The notes under the pieces are model-generated. The model was not told where the DNA came from and ran no database searches. It saw only the letters and a list, made by a program, of their open reading frames with translations. From contig NZ_LANI01000017.1 in assembly GCF_000982415.1 (NCBI RefSeq), positions 1 through 64,000 on the forward strand: 64,000 nucleotides of DNA, written 5' to 3'. The DNA comes from Kiloniella litopenaei. Lineage in GTDB: Bacteria; Pseudomonadota; Alphaproteobacteria; Kiloniellales; Kiloniellaceae. Position numbers and translations under genes: made by a program. This document shows, piece after piece, positions 15,920 through 25,267 of this stretch (its first letter is position 1; each line of letters begins with the position of its first letter).

Positions 15920-18322
15920 ATGAGTGAGGTTCAAAAAATACGTAAGGCTAAAGCCTTGCGCCGTTATGCAATGATGATGACAACTGCATTGGCGACGTCA
16001 TTGATGACTGTAAGTAGTGGTTTAGCTCAGACAGGCAGTCACGAAACTATAAATCAAACACCTACAGATGAAGTGGCCCAAAATACTTCAGAGGGGCAGC
16101 AACAGAAATTGCGTTTTCAGATTGCGCCACAATCTTTAGCAGATGCAGTTTTGCTTTTTGGGCAACAAGCTAATGTTCAAATTCTGGCTGATGGTGCGAC
16201 ATTGGAAAATTTGAGAGCCCAAGGTGTTCATGGTGTTATGTCATTGGAACGCGGACTTACCGTATTGTTAGGCGGTACAGGCTTGAATTATATCATTTCT
16301 GATGATGGTACGGTTACTATTGGTCAGTTTGATCCAGAAGCTAATCAGGAAAACAGCAGTCTGGCACCAATTGTGATTGAAGCGGAAAGTGATGATACAC
16401 TTGTCCAGGATGGTTATGTGCCATTGGTCAGTCAAATCGGGACAAAAAAAGATACACCGTTGATTGAGGTTCCTCAGAACATTTCGGTTGTTACGGAACG
16501 ACAGTTGGATGACAGAGCACCAAAAACCCTGAACGAGGCACTTGCCTATACGCCGGGTATTGTCACCAGTGCTTTTGGTTTTGATACACGTTATGATTCC
16601 TTTACCATTCGTGGTTTTGATGGAGTTTATAACGGCGTTTTCCGCGATGGCTTGCGCCAATTCAGTGGTTCTTCGGCGGTATATCGTGCTGAGCCTTATG
16701 GCGTTGAAGGGGTCGAAATCCTTAAGGGACCATCCTCGACACTATACGGGGCAAGTTCATCGGGTGGCTTTGCAAATATTGTGACGAAACGTCCAACAAA
16801 AGAACGCCTCAGAGAAGTTGAATTTATTGCCGGTAACAATAAGCGTTTTCAGGGGAATTTTGATTTTTCTGATGCCATCGATGATGAAGAAACCATCAAG
16901 TATCGTTTGACGGGGGTCGTTCGCGATAGTGAAACTGATCTGCCAGGGTATAACGATAATCGTACCTATATTGCCCCTGTTATCGAATGGAAGCCAACCG
17001 AAGATACCAAGCTGACTGTCCTGACCGAATATATGGACTCTCAAACTGGTGGGACGGCTTTCTTCTACAATGATGCAAATGGAATTACAGATCTATATAG
17101 CGGTCATGAAGACTGGAATGATTTTGATCATGAACAGTATCGCCTAGGTTATGAATTTGAGCACCGTTTCAACGATACCTTTACCTTCCGCCAGAATACC
17201 CGCTATGCAAATGTTGATATCAACCTGGAATATGCCTATCGACAGGGCGCTGGGGGATCAATTCAGAATGCTGGTCTAGCGGTGGAAGAACAGGAAACAT
17301 TTGTTATCGATAACCATCTGATAACATCGGTTGATACTGGGCCTGTTAAGCATACATTGGTTACCGGGTTTGATTACGGTACAAACGAGTACGAACAGCG
17401 TCAGGGCTTTGGGGCTATTGGTGGCGTAATCACAATGAACCCCGCACTCGATGTGGATCAGGAACAGGATCAAATCGGTATTTATATGCATGATTCACTT
17501 GCCTGGCGTAAGTGGCGTCTAAATGCCGGTGTTCGTTATGATTTCCTGGATGCGGAAACCAAAAACAATACTGGCACGATTAAGCAAGACGAAGAAGAAA
17601 TGTCATGGCAACTCGGTTTGTCATATGTGACAGATTTTGGCTTGGTTCCTTTTGCAAACTATTCAACTTCTTTCACACCTAATGTTGGTAGTCTTGTTGG
17701 TGGCGCTCCGGCTGCGCCAACTGTTGGTGAACAGATGGAAGCTGGGGTGAAGTATGAGTTTCTGAATGATAATGCCGTCATTCAAGCGTCGGTCTTTCAG
17801 ATTGATCAGGAAGATGGTGTTGTTTTTGATTCATCATCCGGATTGAATGTTCAGGTTCAACAGGATATGCGTTCGCGTGGCTTTGAACTGGAAGCTGTGG
17901 CAACCTTGACCGAAGGTCTTAGTTTGAATGCAGCCTATGCCTATACTGACGTTGAGATTAAAGATGGACCATCAGGCACAGTTGGCAAGCAGGTTTCTGG
18001 CATCCCATTGCACACGTTCTCGTCATACGTTGACTATGAGTTTCAAAACAGCACTTTGCGTGGGCTAGGTATATCGGGTGGCGTGCGCTATTTTGGTGAA
18101 AGCGAAGGCAATGATCAAAATACCATTAATAACGATGAACGCTATTTCTTTGATGCGGCGTTACGTTATGACCTTGGTGAAATAAGCAATAAGCTCGAAG
18201 GGGCAGAATTCAAGATAAATGCCAATAACCTTTTTGATAAGGATGGGCAGATCTGTGCTTCGGGAAGCTGTTACAAGGACGAGGGGCGGACTGTTCAGGC
18301 AAGCCTTCGCTATCGTTTCTGA
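15920..18322 (+). CDS. TonB-dependent ferric-siderophore receptor with STN signalling domain
   Basis: An 800-residue outer-membrane receptor. From the preferred start, a signal peptide ends near residue 36 ('SSGLA'). An STN secretin/TonB N-domain follows at about 64-140 ('IAPQSLADAVLLFGQQA'), then a plug ('VPQNISVVTERQLDD', 'FTIRGFDG', 'EILKGPSSTLYG'), then a beta-barrel ending in aromatic 'LRYRF', the usual insertion signal. The plug type is that of FhuA/FoxA/FpvA-like siderophore receptors. The longest frame begins at 15848. The ATG at 15920 has a better ribosome site (AGTGGAGACCGCTCA), but either could be used. The adjacent fhuCDB argues for a hydroxamate-type ferric siderophore. Confidence 0.93.
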   Translation: MSEVQKIRKAKALRRYAMMMTTALATSLMTVSSGLAQTGSHETINQTPTDEVAQNTSEGQQQKLRFQIAPQSLADAVLLFGQQANVQILADGATLENLRAQGVHGVMSLERGLTVLLGGTGLNYIISDDGTVTIGQFDPEANQENSSLAPIVIEAESDDTLVQDGYVPLVSQIGTKKDTPLIEVPQNISVVTERQLDDRAPKTLNEALAYTPGIVTSAFGFDTRYDSFTIRGFDGVYNGVFRDGLRQFSGSSAVYRAEPYGVEGVEILKGPSSTLYGASSSGGFANIVTKRPTKERLREVEFIAGNNKRFQGNFDFSDAIDDEETIKYRLTGVVRDSETDLPGYNDNRTYIAPVIEWKPTEDTKLTVLTEYMDSQTGGTAFFYNDANGITDLYSGHEDWNDFDHEQYRLGYEFEHRFNDTFTFRQNTRYANVDINLEYAYRQGAGGSIQNAGLAVEEQETFVIDNHLITSVDTGPVKHTLVTGFDYGTNEYEQRQGFGAIGGVITMNPALDVDQEQDQIGIYMHDSLAWRKWRLNAGVRYDFLDAETKNNTGTIKQDEEEMSWQLGLSYVTDFGLVPFANYSTSFTPNVGSLVGGAPAAPTVGEQMEAGVKYEFLNDNAVIQASVFQIDQEDGVVFDSSSGLNVQVQQDMRSRGFELEAVATLTEGLSLNAAYAYTDVEIKDGPSGTVGKQVSGIPLHTFSSYVDYEFQNSTLRGLGISGGVRYFGESEGNDQNTINNDERYFFDAALRYDLGEISNKLEGAEFKINANNLFDKDGQICASGSCYKDEGRTVQASLRYRF

Positions 18323-19131
18323 TGTCAATACAACAAACTGTCGTTTCAACAGAAAGACAGCCAGTTCTAACCAGCCGGGAACTATCGTTCTCGGCTGGTT
18401 CGGCGTCTATTCTGAAACCTATAAGTCTGGATTTGCAGGCTGGGATCGTTTGTGGGCTTTTAGGGCACAATGGTTCTGGTAAATCAACCTTGGTTAAGCT
18501 TTTGGCTCGACAGGTCACCCCGACAACAGGTGATTTACAGTTAGAAGCAAAGGATTTTAGTGACTGGAAGCAAAAGGACTTTGCTTGTCGTGTTGCTTAT
18601 CTACCGCAACATATGCCCTCTGCCCAGGGATTGTTGGTTGAAGAGCTTGTTTCTCATGGTCGCTATCCGTGGCATGGTGCTTTTCGGCGTTTCACAGATG
18701 TTGATCGTCATAAAGTCGACGAAGCTCTGGAATTAACCAACACAGATATTTTACGTCATCGACAGGTTGATAATCTTTCAGGTGGAGAGCGCCAGCGCGT
18801 CTGGATCGCGATGTTGATTGCACAAAATGCAAAGTGTCTGTTATTGGACGAACCGATCTCTGCTTTGGATGTCTCTCACCAGGTTGAAACACTGCGTTTG
18901 ATACGTGACCTCGCACACAAAAAAAATATTTCTGTTCTGATGGTGCTTCATGACATCAACATGGCAGGGCGGTTTTGTGACCGTCTTTTGGCGTTACGCG
19001 ATGGTGAATTGATTGCTGACGGGACGCCCGAGGAAATTTTGCAACGGGAAATTCTTGCAAAGATTTTTGGTGTAGAAATGGGGGTCTTGCGCCATCCTGA
19101 CGGCGAAGGGGCAATAACCTATGTTGCGTGA
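18322..19131 (+). CDS. fhuC: Ferric-siderophore ABC transporter ATPase (FhuC-like)
   Basis: A 269-residue ATPase with Walker A 'GHNGSGKST', signature 'LSGGERQRVW', Walker B 'CLLLDEPISALD' and H-loop 'MVLHDINMA'. This is the FecE/FhuC subfamily of iron-chelate importers. Its ATG overlaps the receptor stop by one base (TGATG), indicating translational coupling. It works with FhuB in the inner membrane. Confidence 0.92.
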   Translation: MSIQQTVVSTERQPVLTSRELSFSAGSASILKPISLDLQAGIVCGLLGHNGSGKSTLVKLLARQVTPTTGDLQLEAKDFSDWKQKDFACRVAYLPQHMPSAQGLLVEELVSHGRYPWHGAFRRFTDVDRHKVDEALELTNTDILRHRQVDNLSGGERQRVWIAMLIAQNAKCLLLDEPISALDVSHQVETLRLIRDLAHKKNISVLMVLHDINMAGRFCDRLLALRDGELIADGTPEEILQREILAKIFGVEMGVLRHPDGEGAITYVA

Positions 19132-20104
19132 TCCCAATAATCTTCATGCAAGGAATGTCCCCGCCAAACATATAGATAGGTCCCTCCAAAACAAAGAGAG
19201 ATCTCTGGAGAGAAGAAAAATTCTAAAGGCGGGTGTTGCTGCTTCTATGACACCGCTTTTGTCAATGTTTACGTCGGTTCAGACCTCTCAAGCAAATCCA
19301 TTTCCGCGGCGCATAGTTTGTCTTGATTATGGATCTGCGACAACTTTATTGGCATTAGGATTTCCCCCAGTAGGTGTGGTCGCGGCCCAACACTGGGACT
19401 ATTGGGTTGGGGAACCCACACTGCCACCTTCGGTCGCAGATATTGGACAAGATCTCGTCATTAATCTAGAGGCAATATCACGATTAAATCCGGACCTTAT
19501 TCTTATGACACCCTATACGGCCAGTCATAAACCGGTTCTGGAGAAAATTGCACCGATAGAGATCATCCCGCTTTTTGATGGTAAAAAACAACCCTTACAG
19601 GCTTCGCGTGAGATAACTGAAAATCTGGGTGTTTTGTTAGGTTTGGAAAAAGAAGCAGAGACATATTTAAAGGCTTTTAATGCCAAACTCGCTAAAGCCA
19701 GGGATTTGGTTTCACAAAGGAAGTATCCGTCTCTGACTTTACTTAACTTTATGGATGGGCGCCACGCCCGTGTTTATGGCGCAAATAGCCTGTATCAAAA
19801 CGTGATGGACGAGGTTGGTTTAACAAACGCCTGGACAGGTGAGACGAACTATTGGGGATTTCAGACCATCGGATTGGAGCGTCTGGCATTAACGGCAACA
19901 GAAAATATGCAACTCATTGTCTTTGAGCCATTAATGGATGACATCAAACCTACTCTTGAAAATAGCCCGTTGTGGAAGCGCTTGCCAGCAATACAAAATG
20001 ATCGCTTTGTTCTAATGCCACCCGTGCTCATGTTTGGCATGTTGCCCTCAGCTGAACGTTTTCTTTCTCTCGTACTGGCACATTTGGAAAGCCGTTATTC
20101 ATGA
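19121..20104 (+). CDS. fhuD: Ferric-siderophore periplasmic binding protein (FhuD-like), Tat signal
   Basis: A 327-residue class-III binding protein. The N-terminus carries a twin-arginine motif ('LERRKILKAGVAAS', about residues 29-42) and a cleavage region near 'SQA'. E. coli FhuD is also a Tat substrate, so the motif fits the family. The mature part has 'RIVCLDYGSATTLLALGF' and 'INLEAISRLNPDLILM'. The start overlaps the end of fhuC by 11 nt, and the stop overlaps the fhuB start (ATGA). It binds the ferric siderophore in the periplasm. Confidence 0.9.
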   Translation: MLRDPNNLHARNVPAKHIDRSLQNKERSLERRKILKAGVAASMTPLLSMFTSVQTSQANPFPRRIVCLDYGSATTLLALGFPPVGVVAAQHWDYWVGEPTLPPSVADIGQDLVINLEAISRLNPDLILMTPYTASHKPVLEKIAPIEIIPLFDGKKQPLQASREITENLGVLLGLEKEAETYLKAFNAKLAKARDLVSQRKYPSLTLLNFMDGRHARVYGANSLYQNVMDEVGLTNAWTGETNYWGFQTIGLERLALTATENMQLIVFEPLMDDIKPTLENSPLWKRLPAIQNDRFVLMPPVLMFGMLPSAERFLSLVLAHLESRYS

Positions 20105-22104
20105 GTGAAACGCCACGCAATTATAGCCCGGCTCTGTTTTGTATAATTTTAGGGGTCGCACTTTTCTTATCCTGGATACTGATGGGGCAGGATGTCCGGA
20201 ACATTATTGATCACGGAATAGATAGAGATCAATACGATGTTCAACAGATGTTGTTTCTATTTTCTGGTTTGCCCCGATTGAGCATTGCGATCCTTTGCGG
20301 TCTGGCGTTGGGTTTTTCTGGGGCAATATTGCAATTGGCTCTGCGTAATCCCTTGGCATCACCGACAACAATGGGGGTATCTGCCGGGGCTTATCTGGCA
20401 CTGGTTATTGCCGGACTATTCTTCCCGGCAACACTGGTTTATGGTCGTGAAGTTATCGCCCTCGTCGGGGCTGGTGTTGCGGCTGCGCTCGTTTTTGGGC
20501 TTATGGCGCGCCGTGATTTTTCACCCATTTCTCTTGTTCTGACCGGGTTGATTGTAAGCCTGTATTTTGGGGCACTCGCGTCTTTACTTGTTTTGTTGAA
20601 TGATCGGTACCTCGCGAGCTTGTTTATTTGGGGGGCAGGATCGTTATCACAACAAAGCTGGGATGTTGTAAATTCCCTATGGCCTCAGTTGGCTGTCTTG
20701 TTTTGCTTATCCATGATTATGGTTCGCCCTTTTTCCTTATTGGTTCTCGGAGACAGTAGTGCATCTTCATTAGGTGTCTCACCAGGAATGATTAGATTTT
20801 TTGCCGTATCAATTGCTATTGCGTTGGCGGCCTTTGTTACCAGTGCTGTGGGTGTCATAGGTTTTATAGGGTTAGTTGCCCCCATGATTGTCAGGCTTTG
20901 TGGTGCACGTAAAGTTCTGTCACAGCTGATATGGAGTGCATTGATTGGCGCTGCGTTATTATGGATGACGGATGCGGTAATCCAAATTCTGGCAGGAAGC
21001 TTACGCGAATTTGTACCCACTGGCGCAGTTACGGCACTTCTGGGATCGCCGCTTTTATTATTCCTGATCCCGAGAATGAAATTTGAAACTGTGGTGCAAA
21101 CGGATAGTGCGCCAGTTGTTTGGCGGCAAGTCGCTGGACTAAGGTTATTGATGATTATGTCGTTGATTTCTATCGGTATTGTTATCTTAGCCGTGACTCT
21201 CGGACGAGACGCAGATCTTGGATGGGCTTTTGATCTCTCTGGAAACTGGGATCTGGTTTATCAATGGCGTGTCCCACGTGTTATCGCTGCCTTTGGCGCA
21301 GGCATAATGCTGGCTTTGGCAGGCATGATACTCCAGCGTTTGACGGGGAACATCATGGCAAGTCCAGAAGTATTGGGAATTAATGCCGGTGCAATGATGG
21401 GGATCGGCATATGTATTTATCTTGTTGTTGGCGTTGGCCCGGAAACCATGGCGATTGGTGCTTTGTTGGGGGCAAGTATTGTTCTTGCTGCACTTTTTGC
21501 TTTCGGGAAAAAAAGCGGGTTTCAGCCGGAACGTATGATTTTGATTGGTGTCGCTCTTGGTGCTTTAATTGATGCATTGATTGGTGCTTTGGCGGCAACA
21601 GGGGATTTACGTTCGGTTCACTTGCTTCGTATTATGGCTGGTTCTACTTATGGGGTGAGCCTGGCATCTGCGTGTGGAGCTTTGTTTTTGGGCTGTGCAC
21701 TGATGATGCCCCTTTTACTTGGCGCGCGGGCATTAGATGTTCTCAATTTAGGTGAAAAAGTATCTCTAGCCCTAGGGGTGAATGTTCGAAAATCACGCTT
21801 TGTTCTTTTTGCCGTCGCATCCTGTTTAACCGCGGGGGCCACGGTTCTGGTCGGGCCACTAAGTTTTGTTGGATTGATGGCCCCACATATCGCCAGATCA
21901 CTAGGGGTACATCAAGCGCGTTTGCAGATGGTTATATCGGCACTTGCCGGGGGATCTTTGATGGTGGTTGCTGATTGGATCGGCCGTGTCATTGACTATC
22001 CTTATGAGATGCCAGCGGGATTGCTTTCGGCACTTGTTGGAACGCCGTTGTTGTTAGTTTTGATGAGCCGTCAAAACACCTTTGCAAAAAGTAGCGGCAC
22101 ATAA
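20101..22104 (+). CDS. fhuB: Fused double-length ferric-siderophore permease (FhuB-like)
   Basis: A 667-residue FecCD permease made of two homologous halves. Each half has the pattern 'PRLSIAILCGLALGFSGAIL' or 'PRVIAAFGAGIMLALAGMIL', then 'NPLASPTTMGVSAGA' or 'NIMASPEVLGINAGA', then the coupling segments 'GFIGLVAPMIVRL' or 'SFVGLMAPHIARS'. About twenty membrane helices are expected. A single double-length permease is typical of ferric-hydroxamate (Fhu) importers, whereas most iron-chelate systems use two separate subunits. This is the best clue to the substrate class. Confidence 0.93.
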   Translation: MSETPRNYSPALFCIILGVALFLSWILMGQDVRNIIDHGIDRDQYDVQQMLFLFSGLPRLSIAILCGLALGFSGAILQLALRNPLASPTTMGVSAGAYLALVIAGLFFPATLVYGREVIALVGAGVAAALVFGLMARRDFSPISLVLTGLIVSLYFGALASLLVLLNDRYLASLFIWGAGSLSQQSWDVVNSLWPQLAVLFCLSMIMVRPFSLLVLGDSSASSLGVSPGMIRFFAVSIAIALAAFVTSAVGVIGFIGLVAPMIVRLCGARKVLSQLIWSALIGAALLWMTDAVIQILAGSLREFVPTGAVTALLGSPLLLFLIPRMKFETVVQTDSAPVVWRQVAGLRLLMIMSLISIGIVILAVTLGRDADLGWAFDLSGNWDLVYQWRVPRVIAAFGAGIMLALAGMILQRLTGNIMASPEVLGINAGAMMGIGICIYLVVGVGPETMAIGALLGASIVLAALFAFGKKSGFQPERMILIGVALGALIDALIGALAATGDLRSVHLLRIMAGSTYGVSLASACGALFLGCALMMPLLLGARALDVLNLGEKVSLALGVNVRKSRFVLFAVASCLTAGATVLVGPLSFVGLMAPHIARSLGVHQARLQMVISALAGGSLMVVADWIGRVIDYPYEMPAGLLSALVGTPLLLVLMSRQNTFAKSSGT

Positions 22105-22144
22105 ACCCAAACCATTTTTAATTTTGTAATCTATGAGTTAAGTC

Positions 22145-23179
22145 ATGTTTCAGTCTTCATTAAGTCTTTCGCTGCCAAATGCAGATCAATACCTGGAAGC
22201 ACAAGTCCTTCACATCGAACAGCATGAACTAAAAGCAGAAAAACATAGTGACAACAGCTATTCAATTCGCGGGGAATATGGTCTGTTGCGTCTTTCTGCA
22301 ACCCAAAAAGAAATGAACTTGACCGTAGAGAGTGAAAGAGATGACGGCCTCGATATCATGCGTGATTTTGTGGTCGACTATTTAACAGGCCATATGCCTG
22401 ATCTTAAATTATCCGATTTGGTCTGGAGCGGACAGAATTTGGACGAGGAGGCTCCGGCCAATTTTCGAACGATGACGGTTCTTAGATGTATCGTTCTGAA
22501 CGAGGGAACGTTACGTATAACTTTGGCAGGCAAGGATTTGGCTATCTTTGATGAAGGGGGACTTCATTTCAGACTGCTATTGCCTAAATCCAGAAATCGG
22601 GAACCAGTTTGGCCAATCCGACTTAAATCAGGAAAAGTACATTTTCCCGACGGTGATGACGAACTTCATAATCGCGTTTACACCGCTCGCTATGTCAGAT
22701 CAGAACAGGGAGAGTTGGATTTTGATGTGGTACGTCACCAAGGTGGTGTCGCAGCCGATTGGGCTGAAAATGTTTCTGAGGGGGAAGTCATTGGAGTTAT
22801 GGGACCTGGCGGAGGTGGTTACCTTGATCAAAGCTGGTTGTTAATTGGCGGGGATGAAACGGCTCTACCGGCCATTTCCAGAATTTTGGAAAATAGTTCT
22901 CCCAATACTCAGGGTAAGGTTTTTATAGAAACAAGAAAACCGGATTATCAAGTCTCGCTCGTTAGGCCAGAAGGAGTTGATGTTGTCTGGCTATCTGAAC
23001 ACGACAGGCAGTTAATGGACTCAATGACAAATGTCTGTTTGCCAGAGCATAATGATTTTTATGTTTGGTTTGCTGGGGAACAGACCGACGCCAGACAAAT
23101 GAGGAAAACATTGAAAACGGAATGGAAGTTAAAGCCTGAGCAATATTATTGTGCCGCTTATTGGACCAAGGACAATTAG
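22145..23179 (+). CDS. Siderophore-interacting FAD protein with N-terminal DUF2218-like domain
   Basis: This 344-residue protein has an N-terminal DUF2218-like domain (about 1-95, ending 'IMRDFVVDYLTGHM'). An FAD-binding part covers about 105-220, with 'NRVYTARYVR' resembling the RxYT flavin motif. A C-terminal SIP/NAD(P)H domain covers about 225-344 ('WLLIGGDETALPAISRIL', 'FYVWFAGEQTDARQMR'). Known SIPs reduce Fe(III)-siderophores in the cytoplasm to free the iron. It ends the uptake operon, 40 nt after fhuB, completing import and release. Confidence 0.88.
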   Translation: MFQSSLSLSLPNADQYLEAQVLHIEQHELKAEKHSDNSYSIRGEYGLLRLSATQKEMNLTVESERDDGLDIMRDFVVDYLTGHMPDLKLSDLVWSGQNLDEEAPANFRTMTVLRCIVLNEGTLRITLAGKDLAIFDEGGLHFRLLLPKSRNREPVWPIRLKSGKVHFPDGDDELHNRVYTARYVRSEQGELDFDVVRHQGGVAADWAENVSEGEVIGVMGPGGGGYLDQSWLLIGGDETALPAISRILENSSPNTQGKVFIETRKPDYQVSLVRPEGVDVVWLSEHDRQLMDSMTNVCLPEHNDFYVWFAGEQTDARQMRKTLKTEWKLKPEQYYCAAYWTKDN

Positions 23180-23347
23180 CCCAATAAGACATCCATTGGG
23201 GGAAATGATTTTGGTATAATATTCAGGGGATAATTTTATTCCGGATGTAATTCCTAAGATATATTTTGGGGGAGGGTGTCAAAAATCTTGAATTCTGTGG
23301 ATACCAGCCTAATGCAGACGCATTGATGAGAGTGATTATTCTCCCCT

Positions 23348-23375
23348 TTGTAAAAAGTTCTTCTTTGTGTATAAT
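23348..23375 (+). promoter_or_regulatory. Candidate sigma-70-like promoter of the 23410-35896 cluster
   Basis: TTGTAA, a 16-bp spacer and a perfect TATAAT lie 35 bp before the first gene of the three-gene cluster. The -35 matches 4 of 6 consensus bases. This would give the cluster its own transcription start, separate from the iron operon ending at 23179. Confidence 0.45.
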
Positions 23376-23409
23376 AAATGTTTATGAAAACTAAAATCTC
23401 TGTAATTTT

Positions 23410-24039
23410 ATGTCTGGAAGATCAATGGATGTTCCACTTAAATTCAGGAGCTATGTAACCAATAAAAAAATAATTCGATATGGTGTTGTTTTTTTATCTC
23501 TGGTTCAGTGTGTTGGGTTTTCCTCGGTTACATTCTCTGATGACGTCACTTTGAAAGAACGTCAGCATTACCAAGCTCAACAATTAAGAGAGGCGTCAGA
23601 AGCTCGCGCTCAATCTCATGTGGGTTACGAAAATATTTATCGGGACCCCAGAAACAGGCAGATTGATTATTATGCCTTAACTCAACAGATTAATAATTTA
23701 TCGAACATTGTCAGGTCGCTTTCCGAAACACAACAGGTCAATAGCTCGCTGAACCTGCCACCATCTACCTTGCCACGTGCTCTTTCGCCCGTTTCTGGTC
23801 CTTCTCGTTCTTCAAATAACATTCCTGGCAATAATATTTATGGTCCGGCTGGTCCGTCGGAAAAAGCCGTTCGCCTGTTGCTTGAATATCAGTTGATGAT
23901 CAATGGCAATGAACGTCTAAAGATTGGTGAAATCCAGGAAGAAGAGAAATTTATTATTGCCGAAGTCGTTACTGTCGAGGGGTCATTAGTAGAACGCTAT
24001 AAAATTGATAAAACAAACGGTTCTTGGATAGCTGATTGA
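23410..24039 (+). CDS. Small exported protein of unknown function
   Basis: A 209-residue protein with an N-terminal hydrophobic segment ('IIRYGVVFLSLVQCVGFSSV', about 21-40) that reads as a signal peptide. A helical stretch follows ('ERQHYQAQQLREASEARAQ'), then a Ser/Pro/Asn-rich linker (about 115-150). A compact C-terminal part has alternating charged and beta-like segments ('ERLKIGEIQEEEKFIIAEVV'). An ATG at 23425 with GGAAG before it is an alternative start. The family is not recognised. It lies 50 nt before a CsgG-like gene and in the same direction as the giant gene, so an accessory envelope role is inferred from position only. Confidence 0.75.
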   Translation: MSGRSMDVPLKFRSYVTNKKIIRYGVVFLSLVQCVGFSSVTFSDDVTLKERQHYQAQQLREASEARAQSHVGYENIYRDPRNRQIDYYALTQQINNLSNIVRSLSETQQVNSSLNLPPSTLPRALSPVSGPSRSSNNIPGNNIYGPAGPSEKAVRLLLEYQLMINGNERLKIGEIQEEEKFIIAEVVTVEGSLVERYKIDKTNGSWIAD

Positions 24040-24089
24040 TCTATTAATCCGATTACCAAGACCAATAGCTGTGGAAAGGCAACGTGCAG

Positions 24090-25121
24090 ATGTCGGGTCT
24101 CTGGTTTAGTAACTATTCGAAAATTTATATATTTTCGCTTACTTTTGTTTTTCTTTTGTTTTCGTCTCATACTGTTGTTCTTGCTCAATCTTCAACGGAT
24201 GATGATACCGAAAAGGTTGCCATTCTGACCGAACCGGTACAGGAAATTGCGGGGCCTAAGCGTGTCGTCAGCGTCGGAAAGTTTGATGCTGTCGGATCGT
24301 TTGAACAAAAATATGGCGATTGGGACATCGGGGGCGGGTTATCTGCAATGATGACATCTGCGCTTGTTGAATCCGGTCGTTTTATTGTGGTCGAACGTGC
24401 CAATGTGCAACAGGTTTTGGCAGAACAACAATTAAAGGGACAAAATGTTACCAGTTCAACGACGGGACCTGAACTTGGGCAAGTCACCGGACTGAATTTC
24501 CTGATTTATGGATCTGTAACCGAGTTTGGGGATCAGGACGAGGGTGGTGGCTTTGGCGTCGGGCTGTCTGGTGGCAATGTCGGTAACCTTTTTAGCGGCG
24601 CCCTGTCACGCCAATCTGCCTCGGGCAAGGTGGCGATGGATATACGTCTTGTGAACGCAACGACCTCACAGGTTGAAGAGGTATATCGTGTTTCTGAAGC
24701 TATTGATAACTCATCTTGGGACCTGTCCCTTGGTTATAAAGGCGTGAGTATGGGAACAAACCAGTTCCTTAAAACGCCATTGGGTGAAGCGACCCGCAAG
24801 GCTATTACTCGTGCTGTACAAATGATCGCCGCAAAAAGCAATTCTGTTGCCTGGACTGGACGCGTTGTCGATTTTGACGAAGGGCAGGTGTATATTAATG
24901 CTGGTTCCAATTCCGGTATACGTGCGAATGACAAGTTTATGGTTGAGCGTGTTATTAAAAAGCTGACGGACCCGCAAACGGGTGAAGTGTTGATGATCCG
25001 TAAAAAAGAACTGGGTCTGGTCACTGTCACGGATGTTACCGCAAAGCTTTCGTTTGGTGGTTTTGTTCCACTGGATATCGATACCCCACAGCGGGGTGAT
25101 CTTATTGTTATTGTCAGGTAG
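24090..25121 (+). CDS. CsgG-like exported protein with FlgT-C-like domain, not a lipoprotein
   Basis: A 343-residue protein with a Sec signal peptide ending near 'VVLAQ'. A CsgG/HfaB-type domain covers about 55-250 ('LSAMMTSALVESGRFIVVER', 'GLNFLIYGSVTEFGD', 'MDIRLVNATTSQV'). A C-terminal beta domain covers about 260-343 ('AGSNSGIRANDKFMVERV', 'DPQTGEVLMIRK') and resembles the FlgT C-terminal domain. Known CsgG is an outer-membrane secretion pore anchored by an N-terminal lipid on Cys. This protein contains no cysteine, so it cannot be a lipoprotein, and it may be periplasmic. ATG 24090 is preferred to GTG 24084 because of the spacing from GGAAAGG. The giant gene follows 146 nt later. Confidence 0.82.
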   Translation: MSGLWFSNYSKIYIFSLTFVFLLFSSHTVVLAQSSTDDDTEKVAILTEPVQEIAGPKRVVSVGKFDAVGSFEQKYGDWDIGGGLSAMMTSALVESGRFIVVERANVQQVLAEQQLKGQNVTSSTTGPELGQVTGLNFLIYGSVTEFGDQDEGGGFGVGLSGGNVGNLFSGALSRQSASGKVAMDIRLVNATTSQVEEVYRVSEAIDNSSWDLSLGYKGVSMGTNQFLKTPLGEATRKAITRAVQMIAAKSNSVAWTGRVVDFDEGQVYINAGSNSGIRANDKFMVERVIKKLTDPQTGEVLMIRKKELGLVTVTDVTAKLSFGGFVPLDIDTPQRGDLIVIVR

Positions 25122-25131
25122 ATCTGAATGA

Positions 25132-25149
25132 TTGCCTTGATAAAGGCAA
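25132..25149 (+). terminator. Hairpin between the CsgG-like gene and the giant gene
   Basis: TTGCCTT-GATA-AAGGCAA is a perfect 7-bp stem 10 nt after the CsgG-like stop. No U-run follows, so it is more likely a partial attenuator or RNA-stability element than a true end of transcription. Confidence 0.35.
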
Positions 25150-25267
25150 GTTCTATCCGGGGATACGTTTAGCTAAATATGAAATTCAACACGTGATCAA
25201 AGCAAACAATAAGAAACAATAGTAGCGGTTGAATTCACTCCTCCCGGATAGTTTTGGGAGAAACCAT

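Noticed and set aside
25229-25267. TTG start for the giant gene
   Set aside because: The ATG at 25268 has a clear ribosome site (GGGAG) and starts directly at a good signal peptide.
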